Source: JBCBWG01 sp964579305 (lineage in GTDB: Bacteria > Pseudomonadota > Alphaproteobacteria > Rhizobiales > Hyphomicrobiaceae). From it: a DNA stretch of 32,360 nt. Shown here piece after piece: positions 8,462-16,797 of this stretch. The position numbers and the translations under genes were made by a program. Location: positions 1 through 32,360 of the forward strand of contig CAZOGY010000025.1 of assembly GCA_964579305.1 (NCBI GenBank), in the 5' to 3' direction. Each line of letters starts with the position of its first letter. Position 1 is the first letter of the stretch. The notes under the pieces were generated by a model that searched no databases, had not been told where the DNA came from, and saw only the letters and a program-made list of their open reading frames with translations.

Positions 8462-9551
8462 TCGCCGCACATTCCTCAGCTGTGCAAGCCGGTTGCCGAT
8501 TGCAGCCTTGGCTGCACCGTTGGTTGCGCCCGCACGCGCCGAAGACGGGACTGAGCAGTTATTTGCTGCAGCGCGTAAGTCGCAGTCAGGCCGCTACTCT
8601 GCGGCCATTTTCACCGCAGGTGGACAAGACGTGCGGGCGATCGGACTTCCGGGACGCGGACATGATCTGGCGGTGTGTTCACGTTCGCAGACGTGCGTTG
8701 TTTTTGCACGCCGCCCCGGAAATTTTGCCATTGCGTTTCGCAAGGACAGAAGCTGGGCGCCTGTCACGTTCACAACGCCGGAAACGCGCCACTTCTACGG
8801 TCACGGCGTATTCTCAAATGATGGCCGATTGCTATTTGCAACGGAAAATGATTTTGAGGCTGGCCGCGGCTGTATTGGTATTTATGATCCAGCCGCCGGA
8901 TTTCGTCGCATTGGTGAGTTTGATGGGCATGGCATTGGCCCACACGATATCGCATTGATGGAACGTGGAACTATATTGGTCGTGGCCAACGGTGGGATTG
9001 AAACACATCCCGAAATTGGAGGCGGTCGCACGAAACTGAATATCGCGACGATGTCGCCATCTCTAGTTTACCTCGACGCCAAAACTGGCGATTTGATTGA
9101 GCGCCACGAGCTGCCTGGTCATATGCGTCGGCTCTCGCTACGCCATCTGGATGTCGGCGCGAACCGAACGGTGGTGATTGGTGGCCAGCTTCAATCTGGT
9201 GCTGCGGCAGATACACCGCTGATCCTGCGCCATCAAATTGGATCTGCGCCAACCGCCGTTGATACAACGCGGTCGGTATTGGGCGACCTGCGGGGGTACA
9301 TAAGCTCTGTCGCCGTCGACCGTGCCGGGGAAATCGCGGCGCTGACGGCGGCGCGCGGCGGTCATGTGATTTTCCTCGATGTGGCAAGCGGCCAGATCGT
9401 CGGAAGCCGGCAACTCTCTGATGTGTCGGGCGTTTCTGCAGCGCGGTCGGGCTTTGTGCTGACCACCGGTGCTGGTCAGATCGTGACCGGGACGCAGTCA
9501 CGCGTGACGCAATGGCAGTGGGACAATCACGCGATCACAGTGACGGCCTGA
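8451..9551 (+). CDS. DUF1513 protein with Tat signal
   Basis: 366 aa from ATG 8451; ATG 8442 is an equally usable start. It begins MEIDRRTFLS, a twin-arginine (RRxFL) signal followed by a hydrophobic stretch and an ARA cleavage site, so the protein is probably exported folded by Tat. The rest has repeated beta-strand segments with GHGVFSNDGRLLFATEN, GHGIGPHDI and RRLSLRHLDV, the DUF1513 pattern, expected to form a beta-propeller. DUF1513 genes habitually close imelysin/di-heme operons. The start lies inside the 3' end of the second imelysin (stop at 8461), so translation is coupled. Tat export suggests a cofactor or metal bound in the cytoplasm. Its biochemical role is unknown. Confidence 0.85.
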   Translation: MEIDRRTFLSCASRLPIAALAAPLVAPARAEDGTEQLFAAARKSQSGRYSAAIFTAGGQDVRAIGLPGRGHDLAVCSRSQTCVVFARRPGNFAIAFRKDRSWAPVTFTTPETRHFYGHGVFSNDGRLLFATENDFEAGRGCIGIYDPAAGFRRIGEFDGHGIGPHDIALMERGTILVVANGGIETHPEIGGGRTKLNIATMSPSLVYLDAKTGDLIERHELPGHMRRLSLRHLDVGANRTVVIGGQLQSGAAADTPLILRHQIGSAPTAVDTTRSVLGDLRGYISSVAVDRAGEIAALTAARGGHVIFLDVASGQIVGSRQLSDVSGVSAARSGFVLTTGAGQIVTGTQSRVTQWQWDNHAITVTA

Positions 9552-9748
9552 TCGACGGCGCCGCAGTTTTCTTTGGTTTGTTCGCGCGCTAATGCTCCCC
9601 CCTGGCGCAGACTGCATTGGCGAGCGGCCAAAGCGAAACCGTCTTATGCTGCGCGTAACTTGTCTCATTGGCACGTGCTCTGAGGGGCGTGCAGAGTTTC
9701 AAAGCCACCAAAAATTTGGGTTCGCATTATTAGCACGGGGATCACGCG
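9552..9748. other. Convergent intergenic spacer
   Basis: 197 bases between the converging DUF1513 gene and dctM. A weak inverted repeat (GCACG at 9671-9675, CGTGC at 9688-9692) is the only structure seen. No T-run follows it, so a terminator is not claimed. Confidence 0.5.
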
Positions 9749-11029
9749 TTAGTTGACCAAGGACGGCAGTGTGAGAGACACAGCCGGCACGAATGTCGTG
9801 AGCACCAGGGCGATCAAGATTGCGATATAAAACGGCCAAATGGTCAATACCGCCCGCTCAATCGGGACTTTTCCAATAGCGCAGCCAACGAACAGGCAGG
9901 CCCCCACTGGCGGTGTACACAAGCCGAGGCCGAGGTTCATCATCAAGATCATGCCGAACTGGACCGGGTCCATGCCAAGCGCTTTCACAACGGGCAGGAA
10001 GATGGGCGTGCAAATCAGGATTAGCGCCGCCATATCCATGATCATGCCGAGGACCAGAAGCATTACGTTGATCATCAAGAGAATGACAATTGGGTTTTCG
10101 GAGATGCCGGTCATGAATGAAATCATGCGCGATGGCACTTGATAGAACGTCAGCATGTAGGCAAACGCGGCAGCGCACGCGACGAGTATCATTACCATCG
10201 AAGTGGTGCGCACCGCGCGTATAACGGCAACTTTGAAGTTTTCCCAATTCAGTTCGCGGTAGACAATCAACGTGACAACAGCAGCATAAATCGCGCCGAA
10301 AGCGCCGGATTCCGTGACGGTGAAAATTCCAGATAAGACGCCGCCAACAATTATGACCGCGGTGAAAAGACCAGGCAGGGCAACCGCAAACGTTAATGCC
10401 AAAGACTGCCAACCTGGAAATCGCTCCGCGGGATAACCGCGTTTGACAGCGATCAGATAGGCCGCCCCCGCAAGACACAGGCACATGAGCATGCCTGGGA
10501 CGACGCCAGCCAGGAAAAGCTGTGAAATCGAAATGCCGCCGCCGGCGGCAACGGCGTACAAAATCATATTGTGGCTTGGTGGAATCAAAATGCCGGCGAT
10601 GGAAGATGTGACGGTTACGTTGACGGCGTAATCGTCATCGTAGCCCTTGTCCTTCATGACCGGAATCAAGATGGAGCCGAGCGCAGACGTGTCGGCGACG
10701 GCAGAACCGGAAATTCCGCCGAAAAGCATTGACGAGAATACATTTACAACTCCAAGGCCGCCACGTATCCACCCGACGGCTGCGGATGCGAACTGGACTA
10801 GTCGCATTGCAATGCCGCCATGAAACATCAATTCGCCTGCGAAAATGAAAAACGGAATGGCCAGCAAGGAAAAAACGTTCACACCGGAAATGATGCGTTG
10901 AAATGCGATAAGCAATGGCAGGCCTTCATACCAGAACGCCGCCAGGGCTGCTATTCCCAGGGTGAATGCTACCGGTAATCCGATCACAACTCCGCCGGCG
11001 AAAACGCCCAAAAGCAGTGCCAATCCCAT
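9749..11029 (-). CDS. dctM: TRAP transporter large permease DctM
   Basis: 426 aa, about a dozen membrane helices. The start at 11029 (MGLALLLGVF) is chosen because GAGGAG lies just upstream on the minus strand; the frame stays open to 11281 but that extension is not membrane-like and overlaps dctQ. Family landmarks include FGGISGSAVADTSALG, a conserved turn preceding the substrate path, and GLCTPPVGACLF near the C-terminus, the inverted-repeat counterpart. It forms the Na+- or H+-driven symport channel, working with DctQ and the periplasmic receptor DctP. The gap to dctQ is 98 bases, wider than usual, and contains a run of nine G (C on the coding strand). The substrate is not visible here but is probably a carboxylate, perhaps a sugar acid. 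Confidence 0.95.
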   Translation of the reverse strand: MGLALLLGVFAGGVVIGLPVAFTLGIAALAAFWYEGLPLLIAFQRIISGVNVFSLLAIPFFIFAGELMFHGGIAMRLVQFASAAVGWIRGGLGVVNVFSSMLFGGISGSAVADTSALGSILIPVMKDKGYDDDYAVNVTVTSSIAGILIPPSHNMILYAVAAGGGISISQLFLAGVVPGMLMCLCLAGAAYLIAVKRGYPAERFPGWQSLALTFAVALPGLFTAVIIVGGVLSGIFTVTESGAFGAIYAAVVTLIVYRELNWENFKVAVIRAVRTTSMVMILVACAAAFAYMLTFYQVPSRMISFMTGISENPIVILLMINVMLLVLGMIMDMAALILICTPIFLPVVKALGMDPVQFGMILMMNLGLGLCTPPVGACLFVGCAIGKVPIERAVLTIWPFYIAILIALVLTTFVPAVSLTLPSLVN

Positions 11030-11075
11030 GCGTTTCGCTCCTCGCTGCCGGTATGAACGGATATGTTTGACCGTC

Positions 11076-11084
11076 GGGGGGGGG
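11076..11084. repeat. G9 homopolymer between dctQ and dctM
   Basis: Nine consecutive G on the plus strand (C9 on the dctQM coding strand) within the 98-base dctQ-dctM spacer. Long homopolymers in such a position can vary in length; effect unknown. Confidence 0.9.
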
Positions 11085-11127
11085 CGGCCATTGCGAAAGG
11101 TGTTCAGGCCTTTTTTAGCGTGTTCGT

Positions 11128-11721
11128 TTATTCGTTCAGGCGCGAGATATCCTCGTCGTGCCCACGTAGGAGTGCAATCAGATTGCCAATGGAAAACACG
11201 ATCATCAAGGCGCCACATACAGTGATGGGTAGAGCACGGAGGCCTTCTGGGACACCAATCAGGGGGATGAGCGAGCCCCATTTAAAAAGCGCAAGTTTAT
11301 AGCTGTGCCACATCATGATCGCGCCGAAACCGCCGAGGATGATGTGGCAAACCCCGATCACGAAGCGGCGCAAGGGATGCGGCAAGAGCGTACGAAAAAA
11401 CGTAACCGACAAATGTGTGTTTTCATGAATACCGACGGCGGCGCCGATAAAGGTGATAAGCATGACAAGCAGGAGTGAGACTTGCTCTACCCAGGTTGGC
11501 GTGGCGTTCAAGACATAGCGACCGTAAACAAGCCATCCGAATATTGCAGTTAGAAATACCAGACCGACACCGGTAACGATTTTGCAGATGAGCGCGAGCG
11601 CATCGAGCCAGCGGTCGAACGTCGTATCGCGAGTGATTGCAGGGGCCCGCGCGTTTGCCTGATCAACAGGGGCACCGTCCAGAGGGTCCGGTCCGAGCGG
11701 GTGTTTTGGCGGTTCAGGCAT
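11128..11721 (-). CDS. dctQ: TRAP transporter small permease DctQ
   Basis: 197 aa with four predicted membrane helices (about residues 45-70, 82-105, 122-145, 160-185) after a hydrophilic N-terminus of some 35 residues that is longer than average. The segment YVLNATPTWVEQVSLLLVM and then GAAVGIHENTHLSV is the standard DctQ core, with the charged E/H residues in helix turns. DctQ pairs with DctM to form the membrane part of a tripartite ATP-independent periplasmic transporter. The start at 11721 has no strong ribosome site, so an internal start is possible. It sits between dctP and dctM on the same strand. Confidence 0.9.
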   Translation of the reverse strand: MPEPPKHPLGPDPLDGAPVDQANARAPAITRDTTFDRWLDALALICKIVTGVGLVFLTAIFGWLVYGRYVLNATPTWVEQVSLLLVMLITFIGAAVGIHENTHLSVTFFRTLLPHPLRRFVIGVCHIILGGFGAIMMWHSYKLALFKWGSLIPLIGVPEGLRALPITVCGALMIVFSIGNLIALLRGHDEDISRLNE

Positions 11722-11922
11722 GTTGCAAAACTCAGCGATGGGTGTGTCGGTGATGCTTCAAACGGCCGCCGCGATGTCTCAGTTTCGGTGAGATGTGCGA
11801 GGTCATGTCGCGAACGGTCAAGGCGGGCGTTCGCGCCAGCCGGCACGGGCGGCGGGTCTGGACGCAGGAGGGCCCTGGGTGGGCGGCTTTATCGTGTGCG
11901 CCTTCCCAGGGCCGGTTTTGAT

Positions 11923-12921
11923 TTATTTCGTGTTCTGGATAAGTTCGACCAGTGGTTTCAGGTCCGGATTGTCAGCCAGGTACTTGTCGTAAACGGCCTT
12001 CATCGCGTCCTGGAACGGCTTTTTATCGGGGATTTCGTTGAATTTCACACCACTTGCCATGACTTTTTCGCGGCTGGCCTTTGCGCGCTCTGCCCACAGT
12101 TTGCGTTGTAGTGTAGCTGAATCGCGCGCGGCCTCCGTGACAGCCTTTTTGTCAGCGTCTGACAGTTTGTTGTAGACATCGGCGTTGATGCAAACGCATT
12201 CGGGAATGATCAGGTGCTGCGAAAGCGAGTAAAATCCCGCGACTTCGTAGTGGCCGGTTGATTCGTAGGAGGGCCAGTTGTTTTCGGCGCCGTCGACAAC
12301 GCCAGTTTTCAGAGATTGATACACTTCTGAAAACGCCATGGGCGATGGGTTGCCGCCGAGCGCCGAAATCATCCCCGAGTACAGGTCATTGTTCATGACG
12401 CGTACCTTCATGCCCTGGACATCGGCTGGCGACGTGATTGGCTTTTTCGAATTATAGAAAGAGCGTGCGCCAGAATCGTACCAGGCGAGCGCGATCAAGC
12501 CCTTCTTGGCCATACCCGCAGAGATTTTTGCGCCGGCTTCCCCATCGAGAGCACGGTGCATGTGGTCCATGTCGCGGAAAATGAAGGGCAATGAAACGAC
12601 ATTGGCTTCGGGCGCGATTGGGCCGATGGGGCCGAGATTGAAATTGCCGATCTCAAGAGCGCCAATGCGGACTTGCTCGATCGCATCGGGCTGATTGCCA
12701 AGCACACCGCCATGGAAATTCTTGACAGTGATTTTCCCGCTCGTTTTTTCCTTCACGAGTTCGGCAAACTTGTCCATGGCGATGGTGTTCGGGTAGCCGT
12801 CGACATGGATGTTCCAGGCACGCCATTCGGCCGAGTGCGCAGCGCCTGAAATGGCGAGGCCGGCGGCGACCACGAGCGACATCACGCTGGCGCGGCCTAG
12901 GGAATATGTCCGTGCGTCCAT
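11923..12921 (-). CDS. dctP: TRAP transporter substrate-binding protein DctP
   Basis: 332 aa. The start at 12921 (MDARTYSLGRAS) is fixed by GGGAGGA on the minus strand. A signal peptide ends near AHSAE, so the mature protein is periplasmic. The conserved DctP segments are present: MKVRVMNN, whose Arg normally salt-bridges the substrate carboxylate, then ALGGNPSPMAFSEVYQ, and VDGAENNWPSYEST. This pattern resembles receptors for uronates and other sugar acids, which fits the neighbouring FadR-type regulator and sugar genes, but the ligand is inferred only. It is the first gene of the transporter operon and diverges from the regulator gene; a palindrome of the type bound by FadR-like proteins lies between them at 12990-13000. 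Confidence 0.93.
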   Translation of the reverse strand: MDARTYSLGRASVMSLVVAAGLAISGAAHSAEWRAWNIHVDGYPNTIAMDKFAELVKEKTSGKITVKNFHGGVLGNQPDAIEQVRIGALEIGNFNLGPIGPIAPEANVVSLPFIFRDMDHMHRALDGEAGAKISAGMAKKGLIALAWYDSGARSFYNSKKPITSPADVQGMKVRVMNNDLYSGMISALGGNPSPMAFSEVYQSLKTGVVDGAENNWPSYESTGHYEVAGFYSLSQHLIIPECVCINADVYNKLSDADKKAVTEAARDSATLQRKLWAERAKASREKVMASGVKFNEIPDKKPFQDAMKAVYDKYLADNPDLKPLVELIQNTK

Positions 12922-12989
12922 GAGCGAAATTCCTCCCAAGTGTTGTGTGCGACGCTTTTGTGCGCCTGACGACCGAAGCCGACCACAGC

Positions 12990-13000
12990 TTGTCAGACAA
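12990..13000. promoter_or_regulatory. Candidate GntR/FadR operator, copy 1
   Basis: TTGTCAGACAA is a perfect 5-1-5 palindrome in the divergent dctP-regulator spacer. Operators of FadR-type GntR proteins are usually short palindromes in just this position. An identical half-site pair recurs at 13849-13859. Confidence 0.55.
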
Positions 13001-13092
13001 CTCAAGTGGATTTCTTCTGTGCCTTGCTGCAGTGTTTTTCTGCGCGTTAGACTATGGTCAACAACTTGGGAAACGAGAGGCCGTGCCGCTGC

Positions 13093-13863
13093 ATGCCAGA
13101 AGAACGCGTCATGCGCCGAAGTGCCGGCGTGCGCCGGAAGACAAACCTCGCAGAAGGGATCGCAATCTCGCTACGCGAACAGTTGGCGTCCGGCAGTCTG
13201 AAGCCGGGGGACCGGTTGCCGACTGAAAACGAACTGGCGCGTGCGCATGGTGTCAGCCGGGCGGTTGTGCGAGAGGCGATTGCTGCTTTGCGGGCGGACG
13301 GTCTCGTGACGGCGCGCCAGGGATCGGGTGCGTTTGTTGCGGTGCCGCCGGAGCGGCTTAGCTTGTTGAGTTTTGAGCCGGGCCGCATTTCATCGGTCAT
13401 CGAAGTCCTTGAAATCAGAGCGGCTTTGGAGTGTGAGGCGGCGGCCATTGCGGCTGAGCGGTGCACGCCCGCTGAGCTTGCCAAGATCAAGGAATGCCAT
13501 GCTGCCATGGGCCGGGCGATCGCCGGGGGGGAGCGAGCCGAGGAGCCTGATTTCGCGCTGCACCTTGCGATCGCGAATTCCACGCACAATCGGCATTTTG
13601 TCGAGTTCTTCAGGTTTCTGGGAGGTCGTACCATTCCGCGCGCCCAAGCCTTGGAGCATCCCGATCCGCAAGGGGCGATGGCTGCATATCTTGCCAAGAT
13701 CCACGGTGAGCATGCGCGGGTTGTCGACGCTATTGCGGCCCGCGCGCCGCAAGACGCGCGCGCTGCCATGGGCGTGCATTTGAAGGGCAGTCAAGAGCGC
13801 TATGAGCGGCTCGGCGAGCAGGCGCGCAATGCACAGCTTGTTGCGAATTTGTCTGACAAATAA
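13093..13863 (+). CDS. FadR-type GntR transcriptional regulator
   Basis: About 256 aa from ATG 13093; ATG 13111 is also possible, and the open frame to 13054 begins at the likely promoter -10 and is rejected. The N-terminus is a winged helix with the GntR pattern SGSLKPGDRLPTENELA, then VSRAVVREAIAAL and a wing with RQGSGAFV. The C-terminal FCD domain shows the usual metal-site residues: Asp and His in DFALHLAI, His in GEHARVV, and His in GVHLKGS. FCD domains bind carboxylates or sugar acids as effectors. It is divergent from the TRAP genes and most likely controls them and itself. Copies of TTGTCNGACAA precede it and lie at its 3' end. Confidence 0.92.
   Translation: MPEERVMRRSAGVRRKTNLAEGIAISLREQLASGSLKPGDRLPTENELARAHGVSRAVVREAIAALRADGLVTARQGSGAFVAVPPERLSLLSFEPGRISSVIEVLEIRAALECEAAAIAAERCTPAELAKIKECHAAMGRAIAGGERAEEPDFALHLAIANSTHNRHFVEFFRFLGGRTIPRAQALEHPDPQGAMAAYLAKIHGEHARVVDAIAARAPQDARAAMGVHLKGSQERYERLGEQARNAQLVANLSDK
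13849..13859. promoter_or_regulatory. Candidate GntR/FadR operator, copy 2
   Basis: TTGTCTGACAA spans the last codons of the regulator gene and differs from the 12990 copy only at the central base, which is what reading the same palindrome on the other strand gives. It may be a loop-forming second operator or a chance coding occurrence. Confidence 0.35.
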
Positions 13864-13937
13864 TCGTGCGCCGAACGCTCCGCTACAGCGGCCAAAGTTT
13901 ATGGATCGTTGGGTTTGTCAGCAGATACGTTTTGGCG

Positions 13938-13973
13938 CGACGGCAGGACGCGGTTTGAACGTTGCTGCCGTCG
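13938..13973. terminator. Inverted repeat in convergent spacer
   Basis: A perfect 9-base inverted repeat (CGACGGCAG at 13938-13946, complement at 13965-13973) with an 18-base loop, between the converging regulator and SDR genes. There is no T-run, so a classical rho-independent terminator is not proven, but the position suits a bidirectional stop or RNA-end structure. Confidence 0.4.
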
Positions 13974-14064
13974 TTGTTGAACACTGTGCGGGCAAGACCA
14001 GGCCAGCAGATTGACGGCGTTGGCACGACGCGTCCTTGCTGACTTGGTTGAGGTAGACGGCGGG

Positions 14065-14820
14065 TTAGACCCAGCCACCGTCCACGATATAGCTTTGATT
14101 GGTACAAGCTGATGCTTCATCTGAAGCGAAGAACAACACGACCTTTGCGATATCTTCCGGCACGAGTTTGCGCTTTATGCATTGGCGCGTCATCAATTCC
14201 TGCTCGCCCTCCGGTGTGAGCCACTTGTCGATCTGACGCTGGGTCATAATCCAGCCGGGCAAAATCGAATTGACACGGATGTTGTCGGGGCCGAGATCAC
14301 GGGCAAGTGCGCGCGTAAGCCCTTGGACCGCCGACTTTGATGTCGTGTAACACGGCATGCCGCCTTGTCCGATGACCCAACTGACGGAGCCAATGCACAC
14401 AATCGAGCCGCCGCCCGCCTGGCGCATGTCCGGTAATACAGCTTGCGACGCGAAAAACTGGTGTTTGAGGTTGGTGGCAATGCGATCGTCCCAGTATTCG
14501 TCAGTGACGCTCTCTATTGAGTGACGATCATCCCGCGCTGCGTTATTTATCAGAATTGTTATGGGGCCGAGTTTCTGGCGGACTTCATCAATTGCGGTGC
14601 GTAATGCTTCGGTATTGCGAAGATCGCATGCGGCAAATGCAATCGGCGCATCCTTGCGTTGCTCCAAAAGGTCATTTCCGGCGTCGACATCCAAATCGAG
14701 AAATCCGACCTTTGCGCCCTGGTCGAGAAAGGCCTCCACGATTGCGCGTCCAATGCCGCTGGCGCCACCTGTCACGAGTACGGTTTTGTCTTTGAGGCTT
14801 GGGTAGGTTGCGTGGTTCAT
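14065..14820 (-). CDS. SDR dehydrogenase, D-xylose 1-dehydrogenase-like
   Basis: 251 aa. The start at 14820 (MNHATYPSLK) is supported by GGAG six bases upstream. It is a classical short-chain dehydrogenase: cofactor motif TGGASGIG at residues 17-24, NNAA at 92-95, Ser145, Tyr158 and Lys162 (YTTSK). Several stretches, such as NLKH, DDRH, RALARDLGPDNIRV and WLTPEGE, match my memory of Caulobacter XylB, which oxidises D-xylose to the lactone with NAD in the oxidative (Weimberg) pathway. Other aldoses or sugar acids remain possible. The downstream lactonase and dehydratase genes of that pathway are not in this window. It is convergent with the GntR gene and close to two sugar-type transporters, which supports a sugar role. 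Confidence 0.88.
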   Translation of the reverse strand: MNHATYPSLKDKTVLVTGGASGIGRAIVEAFLDQGAKVGFLDLDVDAGNDLLEQRKDAPIAFAACDLRNTEALRTAIDEVRQKLGPITILINNAARDDRHSIESVTDEYWDDRIATNLKHQFFASQAVLPDMRQAGGGSIVCIGSVSWVIGQGGMPCYTTSKSAVQGLTRALARDLGPDNIRVNSILPGWIMTQRQIDKWLTPEGEQELMTRQCIKRKLVPEDIAKVVLFFASDEASACTNQSYIVDGGWV

Positions 14821-15117
14821 GCCAGCTCCATTGGGGTTGAGGACGCGCGATGGCCGGTTTCTTAAGATGGGGTTTGTTTGCCCCGCCGGGGTATTGGTAT
14901 TCAAGTTATCGGCTGTCGTTGGTCTTGTGCGCCAATTCACCGATCCCGACAGACCTGATCGACCCTTGTTGTGCGGCCGGGCGCTGATCCCACGGCGATT
15001 TGGTGCGCGCTGTGTTCTGGCGTCTCATCTTGAAAGCCTGAAAGCCTGAAAGCCTGAAAGCCTGAAAGCCTGAAAGCCTGAAAGCCTGGCAACGCCTGTT
15101 GCCTGCGATGTGGCCGA
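14821..15117. other. Spacer between SDR and CRTAC1 gene
   Basis: 297 bases upstream of the SDR start and after the CRTAC1 stop. Apart from the 8-bp tandem repeat at 15031-15086, I see no gene, terminator or clear promoter here. It must hold the SDR promoter unless the SDR is read through from the CRTAC1 operon. Confidence 0.5.
15031..15086. repeat. Seven tandem copies of an 8-bp unit
   Basis: The unit TGAAAGCC is repeated seven times without a mismatch. It lies 31 bases after the CRTAC1 stop codon and 210 bases upstream of the SDR start. An 8-base unit is out of frame, so copy-number change could shift reading frames or spacing if transcribed as a leader, but no supported gene crosses it. 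Confidence 0.97.
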
Positions 15118-16797
15118 TCAGTCGTCTCCATTTTGTGGTGGATACCAGTATTGGGCGTTTTCTTTGCCGCGGCGGATGATAACGAAGTTGTTTGCAAAGA
15201 CCCGGTAGCTTTGGCTCCAGCTTCCATCAGGCCACCGGACTCGTATTTCGGCTCGCTCGGCTACACCAAGCCCGAAATGGATAAAGCCCAGGCGGCCGGA
15301 TGCGTGTCCGCCGCCGATGTTAATTGTTCGGGCTTGGGTCAGGTTGCCCGTTTTGACAACAACTTGGGCACCAACGGCGTCCAGGTTTATTTGCGGTTGA
15401 GCGAGTTCCACTTGAAGCCAGTTTCCCATTGGCCTGGTTGCCGCAGATGTTCGCGTGCCGATATTCCAGAATAAACTGGTGGGTGCCTCGCGGTTGACAA
15501 CGACCAGGTCAAGCAAGCCGTCGGAATTGAAGTCGGCGATGGAAGCGCCACGCCCGCGTCTGTTCAATGCGATACCTGCTTCCGCTCCAGACTCAAAAAA
15601 ACGCTCAGATGTGGTGCCAAGCAAAAGGTTGTCGGGATCGAAAGCGGCGAAATCTGGCATCGCTTCGACATTGCCTTTCGATATAAACAAATCCAGGCGG
15701 GCATCGTTGTTAAAATCGGCAAACTCAGCGTGCCACCCGGTTGACGGCTTTGGATCGCCACCTGTGTAGGGCCGGTGCGCGGTGACACCGCGGTCAAAGG
15801 CGATGTCCTGATAGGTCGGGCGGCCATCGTCCTCACCGCGGACCAGGCTTTGCAATTTCGTGTCGCCCATTGAAGTCAGAATAAATTCGGGCCGGCCATC
15901 GGCGTCGAGATCGGCGGCGGCAATACCCATGCCCCATATTTTGAGCGGCCGCCAGCCGTCGGCACGGCGATATGCTTTCGCGGGGCGGGAGGGCGTCACG
16001 TTCCACAATTGCTCCTGTCCGCCGCGATAGTATTGGCGATCATTCGTGATCCGTAGCGATGGCGTTCCAGAGCGGTTCCAGTCCGTGAAAAGAAGTGAAA
16101 GCGCACAGTATCCGGGCGTGAGGGCTTGCGACCGGTTGAATAATGGTGATTGGCTCTCCGCCTTTGGCCGCAACAGGACATTTGCATGGCACGTGCCCCA
16201 CGGCGAGCCAGGGGCGCTTCGGTCAACGTAATTGCCAAAGGCGAGGGTTGGATATTTCTGGCCACGTTCGAAGGTCGCTGCAAATGCTGTTGTCCATGCG
16301 CGGCCGCCATCGAAACCAAACTGCTCATTGGCAATTGAAAACTGGCAATCGCCACGGCCTTTCAGCAGATAATTCCGACCAACGCGCAAGGCGACCAAAT
16401 CGCGGAACCCGTCATTGTCAAGGTCGATCGGATAAAAACCGATGACGCCAGTGCGAGCACGTCTGGGGAGGCCGGAAGGTTTTGATTGGAACTTCAACTG
16501 TTGGCCAGCCGCGCTTTTATTCACAAATACTCTGGCAGGCGCGGTTCCGCCGGCAATGGCGAGGTCAGGTCGGCGATCGCCGTTGCAATCGAAGGCTGAG
16601 ATGCCGCCGCCGACGAAATACTCCCAAGGTCCCGTATAACGATGGTCCAAGCCGGCTTTCTCGGCGATTTCGACAAAACTTGGAATGTCGCCGGGAAACG
16701 TCGTTGGCGTATTTGTCGACTTGGTTGCCAAAGCCGGTTCGGTCAACGTGATCACGCCGACAAGCAGAGCCAATATCCGTCGGTGATGTGGTGTCAT
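15118..16797 (-). CDS. CRTAC1-family FG-GAP/ASPIC-UnbV secreted protein
   Basis: 559 aa with a signal peptide ending around PALATK. Acidic calcium-binding-like repeats of the FG-GAP/VCBS kind are visible near residues 70-79, 125-134, 296-305, 361-370 and 422-431 (for example DLDNDG, DLDADG, DFNNDA, DFNSDG), with a weaker one near 239. These predict a seven-bladed integrin-like propeller. The last hundred residues (about 460-545), with IHFGLG and VRWPDG, form an ASPIC/UnbV domain. Proteins of this make are exported or surface-bound, often with carbohydrate or redox partners. Its ATG overlaps the stop of the di-heme oxidoreductase gene (ATGA at 16794-16797), so the two are translationally coupled and probably act together outside the cytoplasm. 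The substrate is unknown. Confidence 0.88.
   Translation of the reverse strand: MTPHHRRILALLVGVITLTEPALATKSTNTPTTFPGDIPSFVEIAEKAGLDHRYTGPWEYFVGGGISAFDCNGDRRPDLAIAGGTAPARVFVNKSAAGQQLKFQSKPSGLPRRARTGVIGFYPIDLDNDGFRDLVALRVGRNYLLKGRGDCQFSIANEQFGFDGGRAWTTAFAATFERGQKYPTLAFGNYVDRSAPGSPWGTCHANVLLRPKAESQSPLFNRSQALTPGYCALSLLFTDWNRSGTPSLRITNDRQYYRGGQEQLWNVTPSRPAKAYRRADGWRPLKIWGMGIAAADLDADGRPEFILTSMGDTKLQSLVRGEDDGRPTYQDIAFDRGVTAHRPYTGGDPKPSTGWHAEFADFNNDARLDLFISKGNVEAMPDFAAFDPDNLLLGTTSERFFESGAEAGIALNRRGRGASIADFNSDGLLDLVVVNREAPTSLFWNIGTRTSAATRPMGNWLQVELAQPQINLDAVGAQVVVKTGNLTQARTINIGGGHASGRLGFIHFGLGVAERAEIRVRWPDGSWSQSYRVFANNFVIIRRGKENAQYWYPPQNGDD

Noticed and set aside
9671..9692. Terminator between DUF1513 gene and dctM
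   Set aside because: Only a five-base inverted repeat with no T-run.
11030..11281. N-terminal extension of DctM overlapping dctQ
   Set aside because: Not hydrophobic, outside the family's length, and GAGGAG marks the start at 11029.
13054..13092. GTG/ATG start at 13054 for the GntR gene
   Set aside because: A likely -10 (TAGACT at 13048-13053) would put the transcript start just after it, and the added residues do not resemble GntR N-termini.
15031..15086. CRISPR array
   Set aside because: The units are 8 bases and directly abutting, with no spacers and no cas genes; it is a simple tandem repeat.
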